From positions 116,598 to 180,597 of the forward strand of contig NZ_JXYE01000007.1 of assembly GCF_000967725.1 (NCBI RefSeq): 64,000 nucleotides of DNA, in the 5' to 3' direction. Both the position numbers and the translations under genes were made by a program. The stretch's first letter is position 1; each line of letters opens with the position of its first letter. This document shows, one piece after another, positions 36,167 through 44,331 of this stretch. This DNA comes from Loktanella sp. S4079 (GTDB taxonomy: Bacteria > Pseudomonadota > Alphaproteobacteria > Rhodobacterales > Rhodobacteraceae). Below the pieces are notes generated by a model. That model was not told where the DNA came from. It saw nothing but the letters and a program-made list of their open reading frames with translations, and searched no databases.

Positions 36167-38667
36167 ACTTTGCAATTGCTTTACGCTTTGCCCTGCGCGA
36201 ACTACGCGGCGGGCTGCATGGGTTTCGGGTGTTTCTGGCCTGTCTCGCGCTTGGCGTGGCGGCGATTGCGGCAGTTGGCACCGTGCGCGCCGGGATCGAA
36301 GCTGGCCTGAAACGTGACGGCGCGGCCCTACTGGGTGGCGATGCCGAGGTCGAATTCACCTACCGCTTTGCCCGCGAGGCAGAGCTGGAATGGCTTGACA
36401 GCATCGCAGTTCTCATTTCTGAAACCGTCGATTTTCGGTCAATGGCCGTCGTCGGAGACGAACGCGGGCTGACACAAATCCGGGCGGTAGATGATCTTTA
36501 TCCGCTGATCGGCTCGGTCACTCTTGACCCGGCAATGCCGCTTAGCGAGGCCTTGGCCGATCATGGTGGCGTGATGGAGCGGGTCTTGGTTGATCGGCTC
36601 GGCCTGCAAACTGGCGACATATTCCGGCTAGGAACGCAAGAATTCACCCTTCGTGCAGTGCTGGATCGTTACCCCGACAATTCGACTGGCGGCTTTGGGC
36701 TGGGTCCGCGCACAATTGTTTTGACCGACGCCCTCTCTGACTCGGGCCTTTTGAACGAGGGCACGTTATTCTCCACAAATTATCGACTAGACCTGCCCGA
36801 TGGCGCGGACCTAAGCGCGCTACGGCGCGAAGGTATGCGCCAATTCCGTAATGACGGAATGCGATGGCGTGACAGTCGTCGGGGTGCAGGGGGCACTGCC
36901 ACGTTCGTCAATCGGATCGGCGCATTCCTGATCCTCGTTGGACTGTCCGGTTTGGCCGTAGGCGGGGTCGGCGTTTCGGCCGCTGTGCGCGCATATCTTG
37001 CAGGTAAAACCAGTGTGATCGCCACGTTAAAGACCTTGGGCGCGACGCGAGCGATCATCTTTCAAACCTACTTTATCCAAATTGGCATCTTGGCGCTGAT
37101 CGGGATTATCATTGGCCTCATACTCGGCGCGGGATTGCCTGTCTTATTTGCCCCATTGATTGAGGCCCGTTTGCCAATTCCCGCGATCTTTACGGTCTAT
37201 CGGGACCCCCTGATAGAGGCCGCAATCTATGGCATACTCGCCGCGTTGATCTTTACGCTTTGGCCCATCGCCAAGACCGAGGACATTCGTGCAGCGACCT
37301 TGTTTCGTGACGCTTTGGGTACCGCTAAGGCGCTGCCCCCGCGGCACTATCTATCCATTCTCGCGGCTCTGGTCATTGTGCTGCTCGCTGCAGCAATACG
37401 GTTCTCTGGGACGACATTCCTCACCCTCTGGACGGCGGGCGGTATTGCGGGATCACTTTGCCTTTTGGTTGTCGCAGCCGTTGTTATTCGCTGGGTCGCT
37501 CGGCGCCTGCGTAAACCGACACGGGGCCGCCCCGCGCTGCGGCTTGCCGTAGGTTCAATCGGTGCCCAAGGGGGCGAGGCAACATCTGTCGTCTTGTCAC
37601 TTGGGCTAGGGCTCGCTGTGCTTGCCGCTGTGGGGCAAATCGACGGAAACTTGCAGCAATCTTTTGCGGATGAATTACCCGAAGTCGCACCCAGCTATTT
37701 CTTTGTTGATATCCAACCCGACCAAATCGCCGGGTTTAATGCGCGCCTAGATACGGATGCAGCGGTCAGCAAGGTTGAGACCGCTCCGATGCTGCGGGGG
37801 GTCATCACACAAATTAATGGCGAACCCGCGCAACGTGCCGCTGGGGGGCATTGGGTCGTTCAAGGAGATCGCGGGATCACCTATGCCGACACCCAGCCCG
37901 ACGGCACCGAAATCACAGCGGGCGAATGGTGGCCCGAAGGTTACAACGGCCCGCCGCAAATCAGTTTTTCCCAAGAGGAAGCAACTGAGATGGGACTTTC
38001 CTTGGGCGACACAATGACGGTGAACGTGCTGGGGCGCGACATCACAGGAACGATCACCAGTTTTCGCAATGTTACCTGGGAAGATGCTGGAATCGGGTTT
38101 GTTCTTGCGCTCAATCAGGCGGCGCTTGCCGGGGCGCCGCACAGTTGGATCGCAACCGTCTACGCCCAAGAACCGGCCGAGGCCGCGATTTTACGTGACC
38201 TCGCCACGGCATATCCGAATATCACCGCAATCCGCATTCGGGATGCGATTGATCAAGTGATCGAATTGGTCGGCGGCATCGCAGCCGCAACGCGCTATGG
38301 CGCGATCATCACGCTAATCACTGGATTCCTTGTTTTGATTGGCGCGGCCGCAGCAGGCGAAAGGGCGCGGACGTATGAGGCTGCCGTGCTCAAGACATTG
38401 GGGGCGTCGCGACGCGAAATCATGACCAGCTTTGCATTGCGCTCTGCGCTGCTTGGCTTTGCGGCGGGCGTCGTCGCATTGGCCGCAGGCATCTTAGGCG
38501 GTTGGGCCGTGATGACCTACATCATGGAAAGCAGCTATAGCGTGATCTGGGCAAATGCACTGCTCATCGTAATTGGCGGCATCCTTGCGTCCACGCTTGC
38601 GGGGCTTGGGTTTGCGTGGCGGTCGCTATCAGCAAAGCCCGCCCAAGTTTTGCGCGCACGCGAATGA
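36163..38667 (+). CDS. ybbP: FtsX-like ABC permease (YbbP)
   Basis: 834 residues: two FtsX permease modules separated by large periplasmic domains. The membrane clusters are near 20-40, about 255-380, 395-445 and 715-825. 'LKTLGATRAIIFQTYF' and 'LKTLGASRREIMTSF' are the paired FtsX motifs that contact the ATPase, one per module, marking an internal duplication. A single gene therefore supplies both halves of the transporter, as in E. coli YbbP. ATGA overlaps join it to ybbA before and the next gene after. Confidence 0.9.
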   Translation: MNFAIALRFALRELRGGLHGFRVFLACLALGVAAIAAVGTVRAGIEAGLKRDGAALLGGDAEVEFTYRFAREAELEWLDSIAVLISETVDFRSMAVVGDERGLTQIRAVDDLYPLIGSVTLDPAMPLSEALADHGGVMERVLVDRLGLQTGDIFRLGTQEFTLRAVLDRYPDNSTGGFGLGPRTIVLTDALSDSGLLNEGTLFSTNYRLDLPDGADLSALRREGMRQFRNDGMRWRDSRRGAGGTATFVNRIGAFLILVGLSGLAVGGVGVSAAVRAYLAGKTSVIATLKTLGATRAIIFQTYFIQIGILALIGIIIGLILGAGLPVLFAPLIEARLPIPAIFTVYRDPLIEAAIYGILAALIFTLWPIAKTEDIRAATLFRDALGTAKALPPRHYLSILAALVIVLLAAAIRFSGTTFLTLWTAGGIAGSLCLLVVAAVVIRWVARRLRKPTRGRPALRLAVGSIGAQGGEATSVVLSLGLGLAVLAAVGQIDGNLQQSFADELPEVAPSYFFVDIQPDQIAGFNARLDTDAAVSKVETAPMLRGVITQINGEPAQRAAGGHWVVQGDRGITYADTQPDGTEITAGEWWPEGYNGPPQISFSQEEATEMGLSLGDTMTVNVLGRDITGTITSFRNVTWEDAGIGFVLALNQAALAGAPHSWIATVYAQEPAEAAILRDLATAYPNITAIRIRDAIDQVIELVGGIAAATRYGAIITLITGFLVLIGAAAAGERARTYEAAVLKTLGASRREIMTSFALRSALLGFAAGVVALAAGILGGWAVMTYIMESSYSVIWANALLIVIGGILASTLAGLGFAWRSLSAKPAQVLRARE

Positions 38668-39212
38668 CCGATCCAGCATTTTTCGGCTATGGGAGTTTGG
38701 TGAACCTTGCCACGCATTCCTACGCGCAACCACGCCCTGCCCGACTGCATGGGTGGCGGCGCATGTGGCAAAGCACATCGGTGCGGGATATCGCGTTCCT
38801 ATCAGTCGTCCCTGACCCGAACTGCGTGATTGCTGGTGTCATCGCCCAAGTACCGAATGCGGATTGGGCGGCGCTTGATCTGCGCGAGGCTGCATATAAT
38901 CGTCATGATATCACCAGCCAAATCCAAGATAATGGGGCCGCTGCATCGACTGCGGTCTATCAAGTTGATCCAAACCTGCATCTCGACGCACAGACACGTC
39001 ACCCTATCTTGCTCAGCTACTTGGATGTCGTGGTACAGGGTTATTTACAGATGTTCGGGGCCGAAGGCGTCGCCGCCTTTTTTGAAACCACCGATGGGTG
39101 GGGGCCGATTTTGGATGATCGTGCAGCCCCCCAATATCCGCGCGCCCAGAAACTCAACAAGGACGAAACCGCCCTTGTTGATGATCATCTTCGAAACTTG
39201 GCGACAATTTAG
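38664..39212 (+). CDS. Gamma-glutamylcyclotransferase-like protein
   Basis: 182 residues from ATG 38664 (ATGA overlap with ybbP). The N-terminus 'FFGYGSLVN' is the GGCT fold's substrate loop, and 'DLREAAYNR' holds the expected catalytic Glu. GGCT-fold proteins cleave gamma-glutamyl amines or glutathione to 5-oxoproline; this subgroup is poorly characterised. Co-transcription with ybbAP is by sequence only. Its stop overlaps the stop of the convergent gltX (TTAG). Confidence 0.78.
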   Translation: MTDPAFFGYGSLVNLATHSYAQPRPARLHGWRRMWQSTSVRDIAFLSVVPDPNCVIAGVIAQVPNADWAALDLREAAYNRHDITSQIQDNGAAASTAVYQVDPNLHLDAQTRHPILLSYLDVVVQGYLQMFGAEGVAAFFETTDGWGPILDDRAAPQYPRAQKLNKDETALVDDHLRNLATI

Positions 39213-40531
39213 TCGAGGCTAGGTTTCACCTGAAGCAGTGGCATCACATCCGCCATTTCTGGCCCGCGCTCGCGGCCTGTAACAGCCTTGCGCAGCGGCA
39301 TGAACAATCCGCGCCCTTTGCGCCCGGTCTCTGCCTTGGCTTGCGCGGTCCATTCGCCCCACGTGTCTTGGGTGTAGGGCGGATTGCCCAGCATGCCAAA
39401 CGCTTGGACAATGAATTCGCGGTCTTCATCAGCAACCAGTGGTGTCGCGCCATCGCGGAACAGTTCCCACCAACCTGCGACATCTGCCAAGGTGCTAATA
39501 TTATCGCGCACGACCTTCCAGAACGGCTCTGCCAGTTCAGCTGGCACACCTGCCGCAGCAATCGTGTCTGCCACGTCCGCGTGATCCAGTGTCGCAAGGT
39601 GGCGTGCCGTCAGCGGGCCAAGATCCTCGGCGTCAAATTTCGTCGGGGCAGAGCCGAACTTCGAAATATCAAAACCAGCGATGACTTCTTCGATAGTCGC
39701 GCGCAGTTCGACCGGGTCCGAAGACCCAAGGCGTGCCATCAGCGACAGAATGGCTTGTGGCGCAATCCCGGACTTGCGCAAATCGCGCAGCGCAAGGGTG
39801 CCCAACCGCTTGGACAGGGCTTCGCCTTGCGGGCCTGTTAGCAGAGAATGGTGCGCAAAACGTGGAGGCGTCCCACCCAGCGCATGCATGATTTGGATCT
39901 GCGTTGCTGTGTTTGTCACGTGATCTGATCCACGCACAACATCAGTGATGTTCATCTCGATGTCATCGACGACCGAAGCCAACGTGTACAGAATTTGCCC
40001 ACCATTCTTGAACAATACCGGGTCACTGACTGATGAGGCGTCAATCGAAATATCGCCGATGATACCATCGGTCCATTCGATCCGTTCGTGGTCTAGCTTA
40101 AACCGCCAGTGCGAACCACGCTCTGCACGCAGCGCGTCTTTTTCAGCTTCGGTCAGGGAAAGCGCCGCACGGTCATAGACCGGGGGCTTGCCCATGTTCA
40201 GTTGTTTCTTGCGCTTGAGGTCCAGTTCAGTTGGCGTTTCAAAGCATTCATAGAGCCGCCCCATTTCAATCAGCCGTTGCTTGGCGATTTCATAACGCTC
40301 CATGCGCTCGGATTGGCGCTCAATGCGGTCCCATGTGAACCCGAGCCATGTCAGGTCTTCTTTGACGCCTTCGACATATTCTTCTTTGGAACGCTCTGCA
40401 TCAGTATCGTCAATCCGCAGCACGAACTCTCCGCCGTTCTGTCGTGCAATCGCATAATTGAATAGCGCGGCACGCAGGTTGCCGATGTGCAGCCAGCCAG
40501 TTGGCGATGGGGCGAATCTAGTGATTGTCAT
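39209..40531 (-). CDS. gltX: Glutamate-tRNA ligase
   Basis: A 440-residue class I synthetase. 'RFAPSPTGWLHIGNLR' contains the HIGH-type motif (HIGN), and 'EALSKRLGT' is the KMSKS-type loop, with Ala in place of the usual first Lys (family KLSKR). ATG 40531 follows TAGGAGAA. Many alphaproteobacteria carry two gltX genes; the shorter length (usual about 465-500) and variant loop suggest this is the second type, which may favour particular Glu/Gln tRNAs, but that is inference. Confidence 0.93.
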   Translation of the reverse strand: MTITRFAPSPTGWLHIGNLRAALFNYAIARQNGGEFVLRIDDTDAERSKEEYVEGVKEDLTWLGFTWDRIERQSERMERYEIAKQRLIEMGRLYECFETPTELDLKRKKQLNMGKPPVYDRAALSLTEAEKDALRAERGSHWRFKLDHERIEWTDGIIGDISIDASSVSDPVLFKNGGQILYTLASVVDDIEMNITDVVRGSDHVTNTATQIQIMHALGGTPPRFAHHSLLTGPQGEALSKRLGTLALRDLRKSGIAPQAILSLMARLGSSDPVELRATIEEVIAGFDISKFGSAPTKFDAEDLGPLTARHLATLDHADVADTIAAAGVPAELAEPFWKVVRDNISTLADVAGWWELFRDGATPLVADEDREFIVQAFGMLGNPPYTQDTWGEWTAQAKAETGRKGRGLFMPLRKAVTGRERGPEMADVMPLLQVKPSLD

Positions 40532-40599
40532 AACGCGTTCTCCTATTGGCACGCCATTCTCATAATCATTGGGAATTGTCTACCTTAGAGGCCAATCGC

Positions 40600-41028
40600 C
40601 TAAGAGCCAACAACGGTCCACCGCGTTTGCAAATCATTCAATCCTGCCCTGATCAAGGTCGCGAGCACATCCAGATCAACATCAGCCAGCTTATTGATGT
40701 ATAAACACGACCGTCCCAGTTTGTGTTTTCCCAACCGCCCCAGAAGGTCACCAAAATCAGCGTAGCCGGGCATGATATAGATCACCAAATTTGCTTTGCG
40801 CGGGCTAAACCCCGTGGCGAGAAAATCACCTTCGCGACCACTATCGTAGACGTAGTGATATTGGCCGTAGCCTATGATCGAACTCCCCCACATGCAGGGT
40901 GTCCATCCTGTCACCTCGCGAAACAGGGCATCCAACACAACCGCATCTTCACGACGCCGCTGCGGCGTCACCGCTGCAAGAAAGGCCGCGACGTCCTGAT
41001 ATGTGGGTTGTGTTTTGTTATCCGCCAT
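40600..41028 (-). CDS. DUF1801 (YdhG-like) protein
   Basis: A 142-residue small protein of the DUF1801 family. Hallmarks are 'EDAVVLDALFREVTGWTPCMWG', 'IIGYGQYHYVYDSGREGDF', 'GFSPRKANLVIYIMPG' and 'LYINKLADVD'. The family folds as a small alpha/beta domain of unknown function, sometimes linked to iron-chaperone (frataxin-like) folds. It lies 31 nt from nadE on the same strand and may be co-transcribed with it. No function is assigned. Confidence 0.8.
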   Translation of the reverse strand: MADNKTQPTYQDVAAFLAAVTPQRRREDAVVLDALFREVTGWTPCMWGSSIIGYGQYHYVYDSGREGDFLATGFSPRKANLVIYIMPGYADFGDLLGRLGKHKLGRSCLYINKLADVDLDVLATLIRAGLNDLQTRWTVVGS

Positions 41029-41059
41029 TGCGGCAGCTTAGCATTTCGGGCGTGACCTG

Positions 41060-42724
41060 TCAGGAAGGATCGCGCCAACGGTTCACGATTGGATAGCGCC
41101 GATCCAGCCAGAACGCCCGGTTTGACAATCGTGGGCCGGGGGCAGACTGAAAGCGTTTATATTCGCTGATATAGATCAAATGTTCGACACGCTTCACCGT
41201 GTCACGATCATAACCCGCAGCGACACAATCCGCGACCGAGGCTTCTTGGTCCACGAGCATCGTCAATATCCCATCAAGGATGTCATAGGGCGGCAGGCTG
41301 TCTTCGTCCTTTTGGTCGGGGCGCAGCTCAGCCGATGGCGGTTTATCGATGATCGCAACGGGGATCACTTCGCCGCTGGGTCCTTTCATCCAGTCGCGGT
41401 GGTTGGCGTTGCGCCAGCGGCAAGTTTCAAAGACGCGCGTTTTGTACATGTCTTTGATCGGGTTATAACCACCCGCCATATCACCATAAATCGTCGCATA
41501 GCCAACGGCGACTTCGGATTTGTTGCCAGTGGTCAAAAGCATCTCGCCAAATTTATTCGACTGCGCCATCAAGAGCAGCCCCCGAATGCGCGACTGAATG
41601 TTTTCTTCGGTCAGATCGGCGGGCAGATCGCCAAACAAAGGCGCGAGCGCCTCGGTTACAGCGGCACGGGGTCCTGCGATGCTAACAGTATCATATTTCA
41701 CGCCCAGCGCATTGGCAGCGGCGGCCGCATCGTCCAGTGACGCTTGCGAAGTATATTCAGAGGGCAACATCACACAACGCACGTTTTCTGGCCCCAAGGC
41801 GTCAGTGGCGATTGCTGCGACAATCGCACTGTCGATCCCACCTGACAGCCCCAGCAATACCTTCTTAAAGCCCGTCTTGCCCATATAATCGCGCAGACCA
41901 ACGACCATCGCATTATAGTCTTGCTCTAGATCATCAGGCAAAACGGCCATCTCGCCGGGGATTGCCTCCCAGCCTGCGTCGGTCAGCTGAAAGTCTACAT
42001 GCGCAATCGCATCTTGGTGCACGGGCATCTGCAAGGCCAACTTACCGCCCCGGTTCAAGACAAAGGAACCGCCGTCAAAAATTTGGTCGTCCTGACCGCC
42101 CACCATGTTCAGGTAAACAAGCGGCACATCATTTTCGACAACCCGCGCCACCATGTTGTTCAGGCGGATCGGGAATTTGTTGCGGAAATAGGGTGAACCA
42201 TTCGGAACGACCAGAATTTCAGCACCTGCCTCGACCATGGTTTCGGCAACGTCCGGATACCATGCGTCCTCGCAAATCGGGCTACCAAGCCGCGGCCCGT
42301 CATTACCGATTGTATAAGGCCCAGAAATATCGTCGCTTTTGAACAGGCGCACCTCGTCAAAAACATTAAAATTCGGCAGAAAATGTTTCTTCATGCGGGC
42401 AACGATTTTGCCACCGCGTAAGATAAAGTAACAATTGTACAGACGGTCTTCGTCAAATTGCGGACCACCGATCGCCAAGGCGGGACCATCAGCACAATCA
42501 TCAGCCAGCGCCATGATTTGATCCATCGCATCTGCGACGAAAGCTGGCTTTTGAACAAGATCCTGCGTTTGGTAGCCGGTGATGAACATCTCAGGCAACG
42601 CGACCATATCTGCCCCAGCCTCCGCCCCTTGCTGCCATGCATCGCGGGCGCGCTCCGCGTTGCCCTTCAAGTCACCGACGGCGGGATTCAGCTGAGCCAT
42701 CGTAAGGCGGAACATTTTCGTCAT
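41060..42724 (-). CDS. nadE: Glutamine-hydrolysing NAD+ synthase
   Basis: A 554-residue two-domain enzyme. The N-terminal nitrilase-fold glutaminase is marked by 'LPEMFITGYQ' (Glu), 'KHFLPNFNVFDE' (Lys) and 'GSPICEDAWYPD' (Cys nucleophile). The C-terminal synthetase has 'LLGLSGGIDSAIVAA' (pyrophosphate loop) and 'TGNKSEVAVGY'. It converts nicotinate adenine dinucleotide to NAD+ using ATP and ammonia from glutamine. ATG 42724 is used with AGGAC upstream; ATG 42715 is a close alternative. Confidence 0.95.
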   Translation of the reverse strand: MTKMFRLTMAQLNPAVGDLKGNAERARDAWQQGAEAGADMVALPEMFITGYQTQDLVQKPAFVADAMDQIMALADDCADGPALAIGGPQFDEDRLYNCYFILRGGKIVARMKKHFLPNFNVFDEVRLFKSDDISGPYTIGNDGPRLGSPICEDAWYPDVAETMVEAGAEILVVPNGSPYFRNKFPIRLNNMVARVVENDVPLVYLNMVGGQDDQIFDGGSFVLNRGGKLALQMPVHQDAIAHVDFQLTDAGWEAIPGEMAVLPDDLEQDYNAMVVGLRDYMGKTGFKKVLLGLSGGIDSAIVAAIATDALGPENVRCVMLPSEYTSQASLDDAAAAANALGVKYDTVSIAGPRAAVTEALAPLFGDLPADLTEENIQSRIRGLLLMAQSNKFGEMLLTTGNKSEVAVGYATIYGDMAGGYNPIKDMYKTRVFETCRWRNANHRDWMKGPSGEVIPVAIIDKPPSAELRPDQKDEDSLPPYDILDGILTMLVDQEASVADCVAAGYDRDTVKRVEHLIYISEYKRFQSAPGPRLSNRAFWLDRRYPIVNRWRDPS

Positions 42725-42792
42725 AGTTTTGTCCTAATTCGCGGCAATTCATGTAGCAAATAGACGGGTATTAGAAAGGAGCAAGCAAAACA

Positions 42793-42864
42793 ATGCATGG
42801 TTTGCCTGTCCTTAACCGTTGTCAGACCGCAGCACCTTTCATAAGCTGCTATTTGAGGAAGTGA
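42793..42864 (+). CDS. Possible 23-residue leader ORF before the MORN gene
   Basis: ATG 42793 opens a 23-codon frame ending 13 nt before the MORN gene start. AGAAAGGAG lies 12 nt upstream, a long but usable spacing. There is no codon bias or motif to support it and it may be chance. The rest of 42725-42877 holds the divergent promoters of nadE and the MORN gene, not placed. Confidence 0.15.
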   Translation: MHGLPVLNRCQTAAPFISCYLRK

Positions 42865-42877
42865 TCGGAGTGCACGA

Positions 42878-44284
42878 ATGAAAACGTTTGGATTACCAAA
42901 AACGATGGCGGTAGCCCTGCTTTCGGTGGGGTTGGCGACAGGTGCGAATGCGCAGACAGTCCAAACAAAGGAATACGAAGACGGCGGTGTCTACGAAGGT
43001 GAATTCCTTGACGGAAAGCAGCACGGTACGGGCACCTATCGTTTGCCCACTGGCTACGAATACACCGGAGAGTGGGTCAACGGCGAAATTCGCGGCCAAG
43101 GTATTGCCCGTTTTGCCAACGGTTCCGTCTACGAAGGTGAATTCGTCGCAGGAAAACCCGAAGGCAAAGGCCGAATCACATTTGCAGACGGTGGCACTTT
43201 TGAAGGTGACTGGGTCGACGGAAACATCACCGGCTCTGGCATTTCACACTATGCGAACGGTCTGACCTACGAAGGCGAGTTCCGCAACGCGATGTATCAC
43301 GGCACCGGCAAAATGACGAGCGAGACAGGCTATGTCTACGAAGGTGAGTGGGTCAATGGCATCAAAGAAGGTCAGGGCCGGATTACATATCCTGATGGCG
43401 CCGTTTACGAAGGCAACCTGACCGCAGGCGAACGCGATGGGACCGGCACCATGACCATGGCTGACGGTGTGGTCTATAGTGGTGAATGGGTCGACGGACA
43501 GATCCAAGGGCGCGGCACGCTGACGCAAACCAACGGCGACGTCTATGACGCTAACTTTGTCGAAAGCAAACGCGAAGGTGAAGGCACCGTTACCTATGCA
43601 AATGGCGACGTTTACACAGGTATGTTTGCAAACGATCAACGCCACGGCACTGGGACTTTGCGCGGTGCAGATGGCTATGTCTACGAAGGCGACTGGGTCG
43701 AGGGCCAAATCGAAGGTAACGGCACAGCAACCTATCCAGACGGCGCAGTCTATGTTGGCAGCTTTGTCGATGATCTGGCCGACGGGACAGGCAAAATGAC
43801 CTATCCTGACGGCTCAACCTACGAAGGTGACTGGGCAAACGGCGTGATCAGCGGTTCAGGCGTTGCAACATTCGCGAACGGTTTGCTCTATGAAGGTGAG
43901 TTCCTGAACGCCAAGAACCACGGCCAAGGAAAAATGACCTACACCGACGGTTACGTTTACGAAGGTCAATGGTCGCAAGGCCAACGCAACGGGCTTGGCC
44001 GCGCGTCATACGCGGATGGCACGATCTATGTTGGCGAGTTCTCGAACAACCAACGTGACGGCAAGGGCGAAATCACGCTTCCTGACGGCTTTAACTATGT
44101 CGGCGAATGGAGCGAGGGTCTCATCAACGGTGAAGGCGTCGCAACCTATGCCAATGGTGACGTCTACGAGGGCGCATTTGTCCGCGGCCGCCGCGAGGGC
44201 GAAGGCACAATGCGCTACGCAACGGGCCAAGAAAGCACTGGCATCTGGTCTGACGGGGCGCTTGTCTCGGAAACGACTGAATAA
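42878..44284 (+). CDS. Exported MORN-repeat protein
   Basis: 468 residues: a signal peptide (about 1-25, 'LATGANAQ'), a 10-residue linker, then 18 MORN repeats of exactly 23 residues each and a partial nineteenth to the end. The unit is G-x2-Y-E-G-E-(W/F)-x-(N/D)-G-x4-G-x-G-x5. MORN repeats form an open beta-sheet groove that in eukaryotes binds lipid or partner proteins; bacterial secreted versions have no set function. Nothing else is in the protein, so it is a pure solenoid in the periplasm or outside. GGAG precedes the ATG, and a strong terminator follows. Confidence 0.9.
   Translation: MKTFGLPKTMAVALLSVGLATGANAQTVQTKEYEDGGVYEGEFLDGKQHGTGTYRLPTGYEYTGEWVNGEIRGQGIARFANGSVYEGEFVAGKPEGKGRITFADGGTFEGDWVDGNITGSGISHYANGLTYEGEFRNAMYHGTGKMTSETGYVYEGEWVNGIKEGQGRITYPDGAVYEGNLTAGERDGTGTMTMADGVVYSGEWVDGQIQGRGTLTQTNGDVYDANFVESKREGEGTVTYANGDVYTGMFANDQRHGTGTLRGADGYVYEGDWVEGQIEGNGTATYPDGAVYVGSFVDDLADGTGKMTYPDGSTYEGDWANGVISGSGVATFANGLLYEGEFLNAKNHGQGKMTYTDGYVYEGQWSQGQRNGLGRASYADGTIYVGEFSNNQRDGKGEITLPDGFNYVGEWSEGLINGEGVATYANGDVYEGAFVRGRREGEGTMRYATGQESTGIWSDGALVSETTE
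42983..44224 (+). repeat. 18 tandem 69-bp MORN units arranged as two 9-unit blocks
   Basis: Units are 69 bp in exact register, starting at 42983 + 69n. The aromatic at position 8 alternates F and W, apart from Leu in unit 7, and the pattern slips between units 9 and 10 (F next to F). Units 1-9 (42983-43603) align with units 10-18 (43604-44224): for example units 4-6 match 13-15, and unit 9 (REGEG) matches unit 18. This is best explained by duplication of a 621-bp block. Confidence 0.8.
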
Positions 44285-44298
44285 GATGATCTTGATAC

Positions 44299-44331
44299 CG
44301 GGCCGCATCTGATTTGCGGCCCGATTGTTTT
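44299..44331 (+). terminator. Rho-independent terminator after the MORN gene
   Basis: CGGGCCGCA (44299-44307) and TGCGGCCCG (44315-44323) form a perfect 9-bp stem with a 7-nt loop, followed by ATTGTTTT. It ends at the stop of the convergent photolyase gene. Confidence 0.9.

Noticed and set aside
43244..43708. Long antisense ORF across the MORN gene with apparent repeats
   Set aside because: The 69-bp unit is a multiple of three, so open antisense frames and their periodicity follow automatically from the sense repeats.
42983..44224. Regular spacing that could suggest a CRISPR or minisatellite array
   Set aside because: Units diverge freely at synonymous positions while the protein motif holds, with no conserved repeat/variable spacer pattern; it is a coding repeat.
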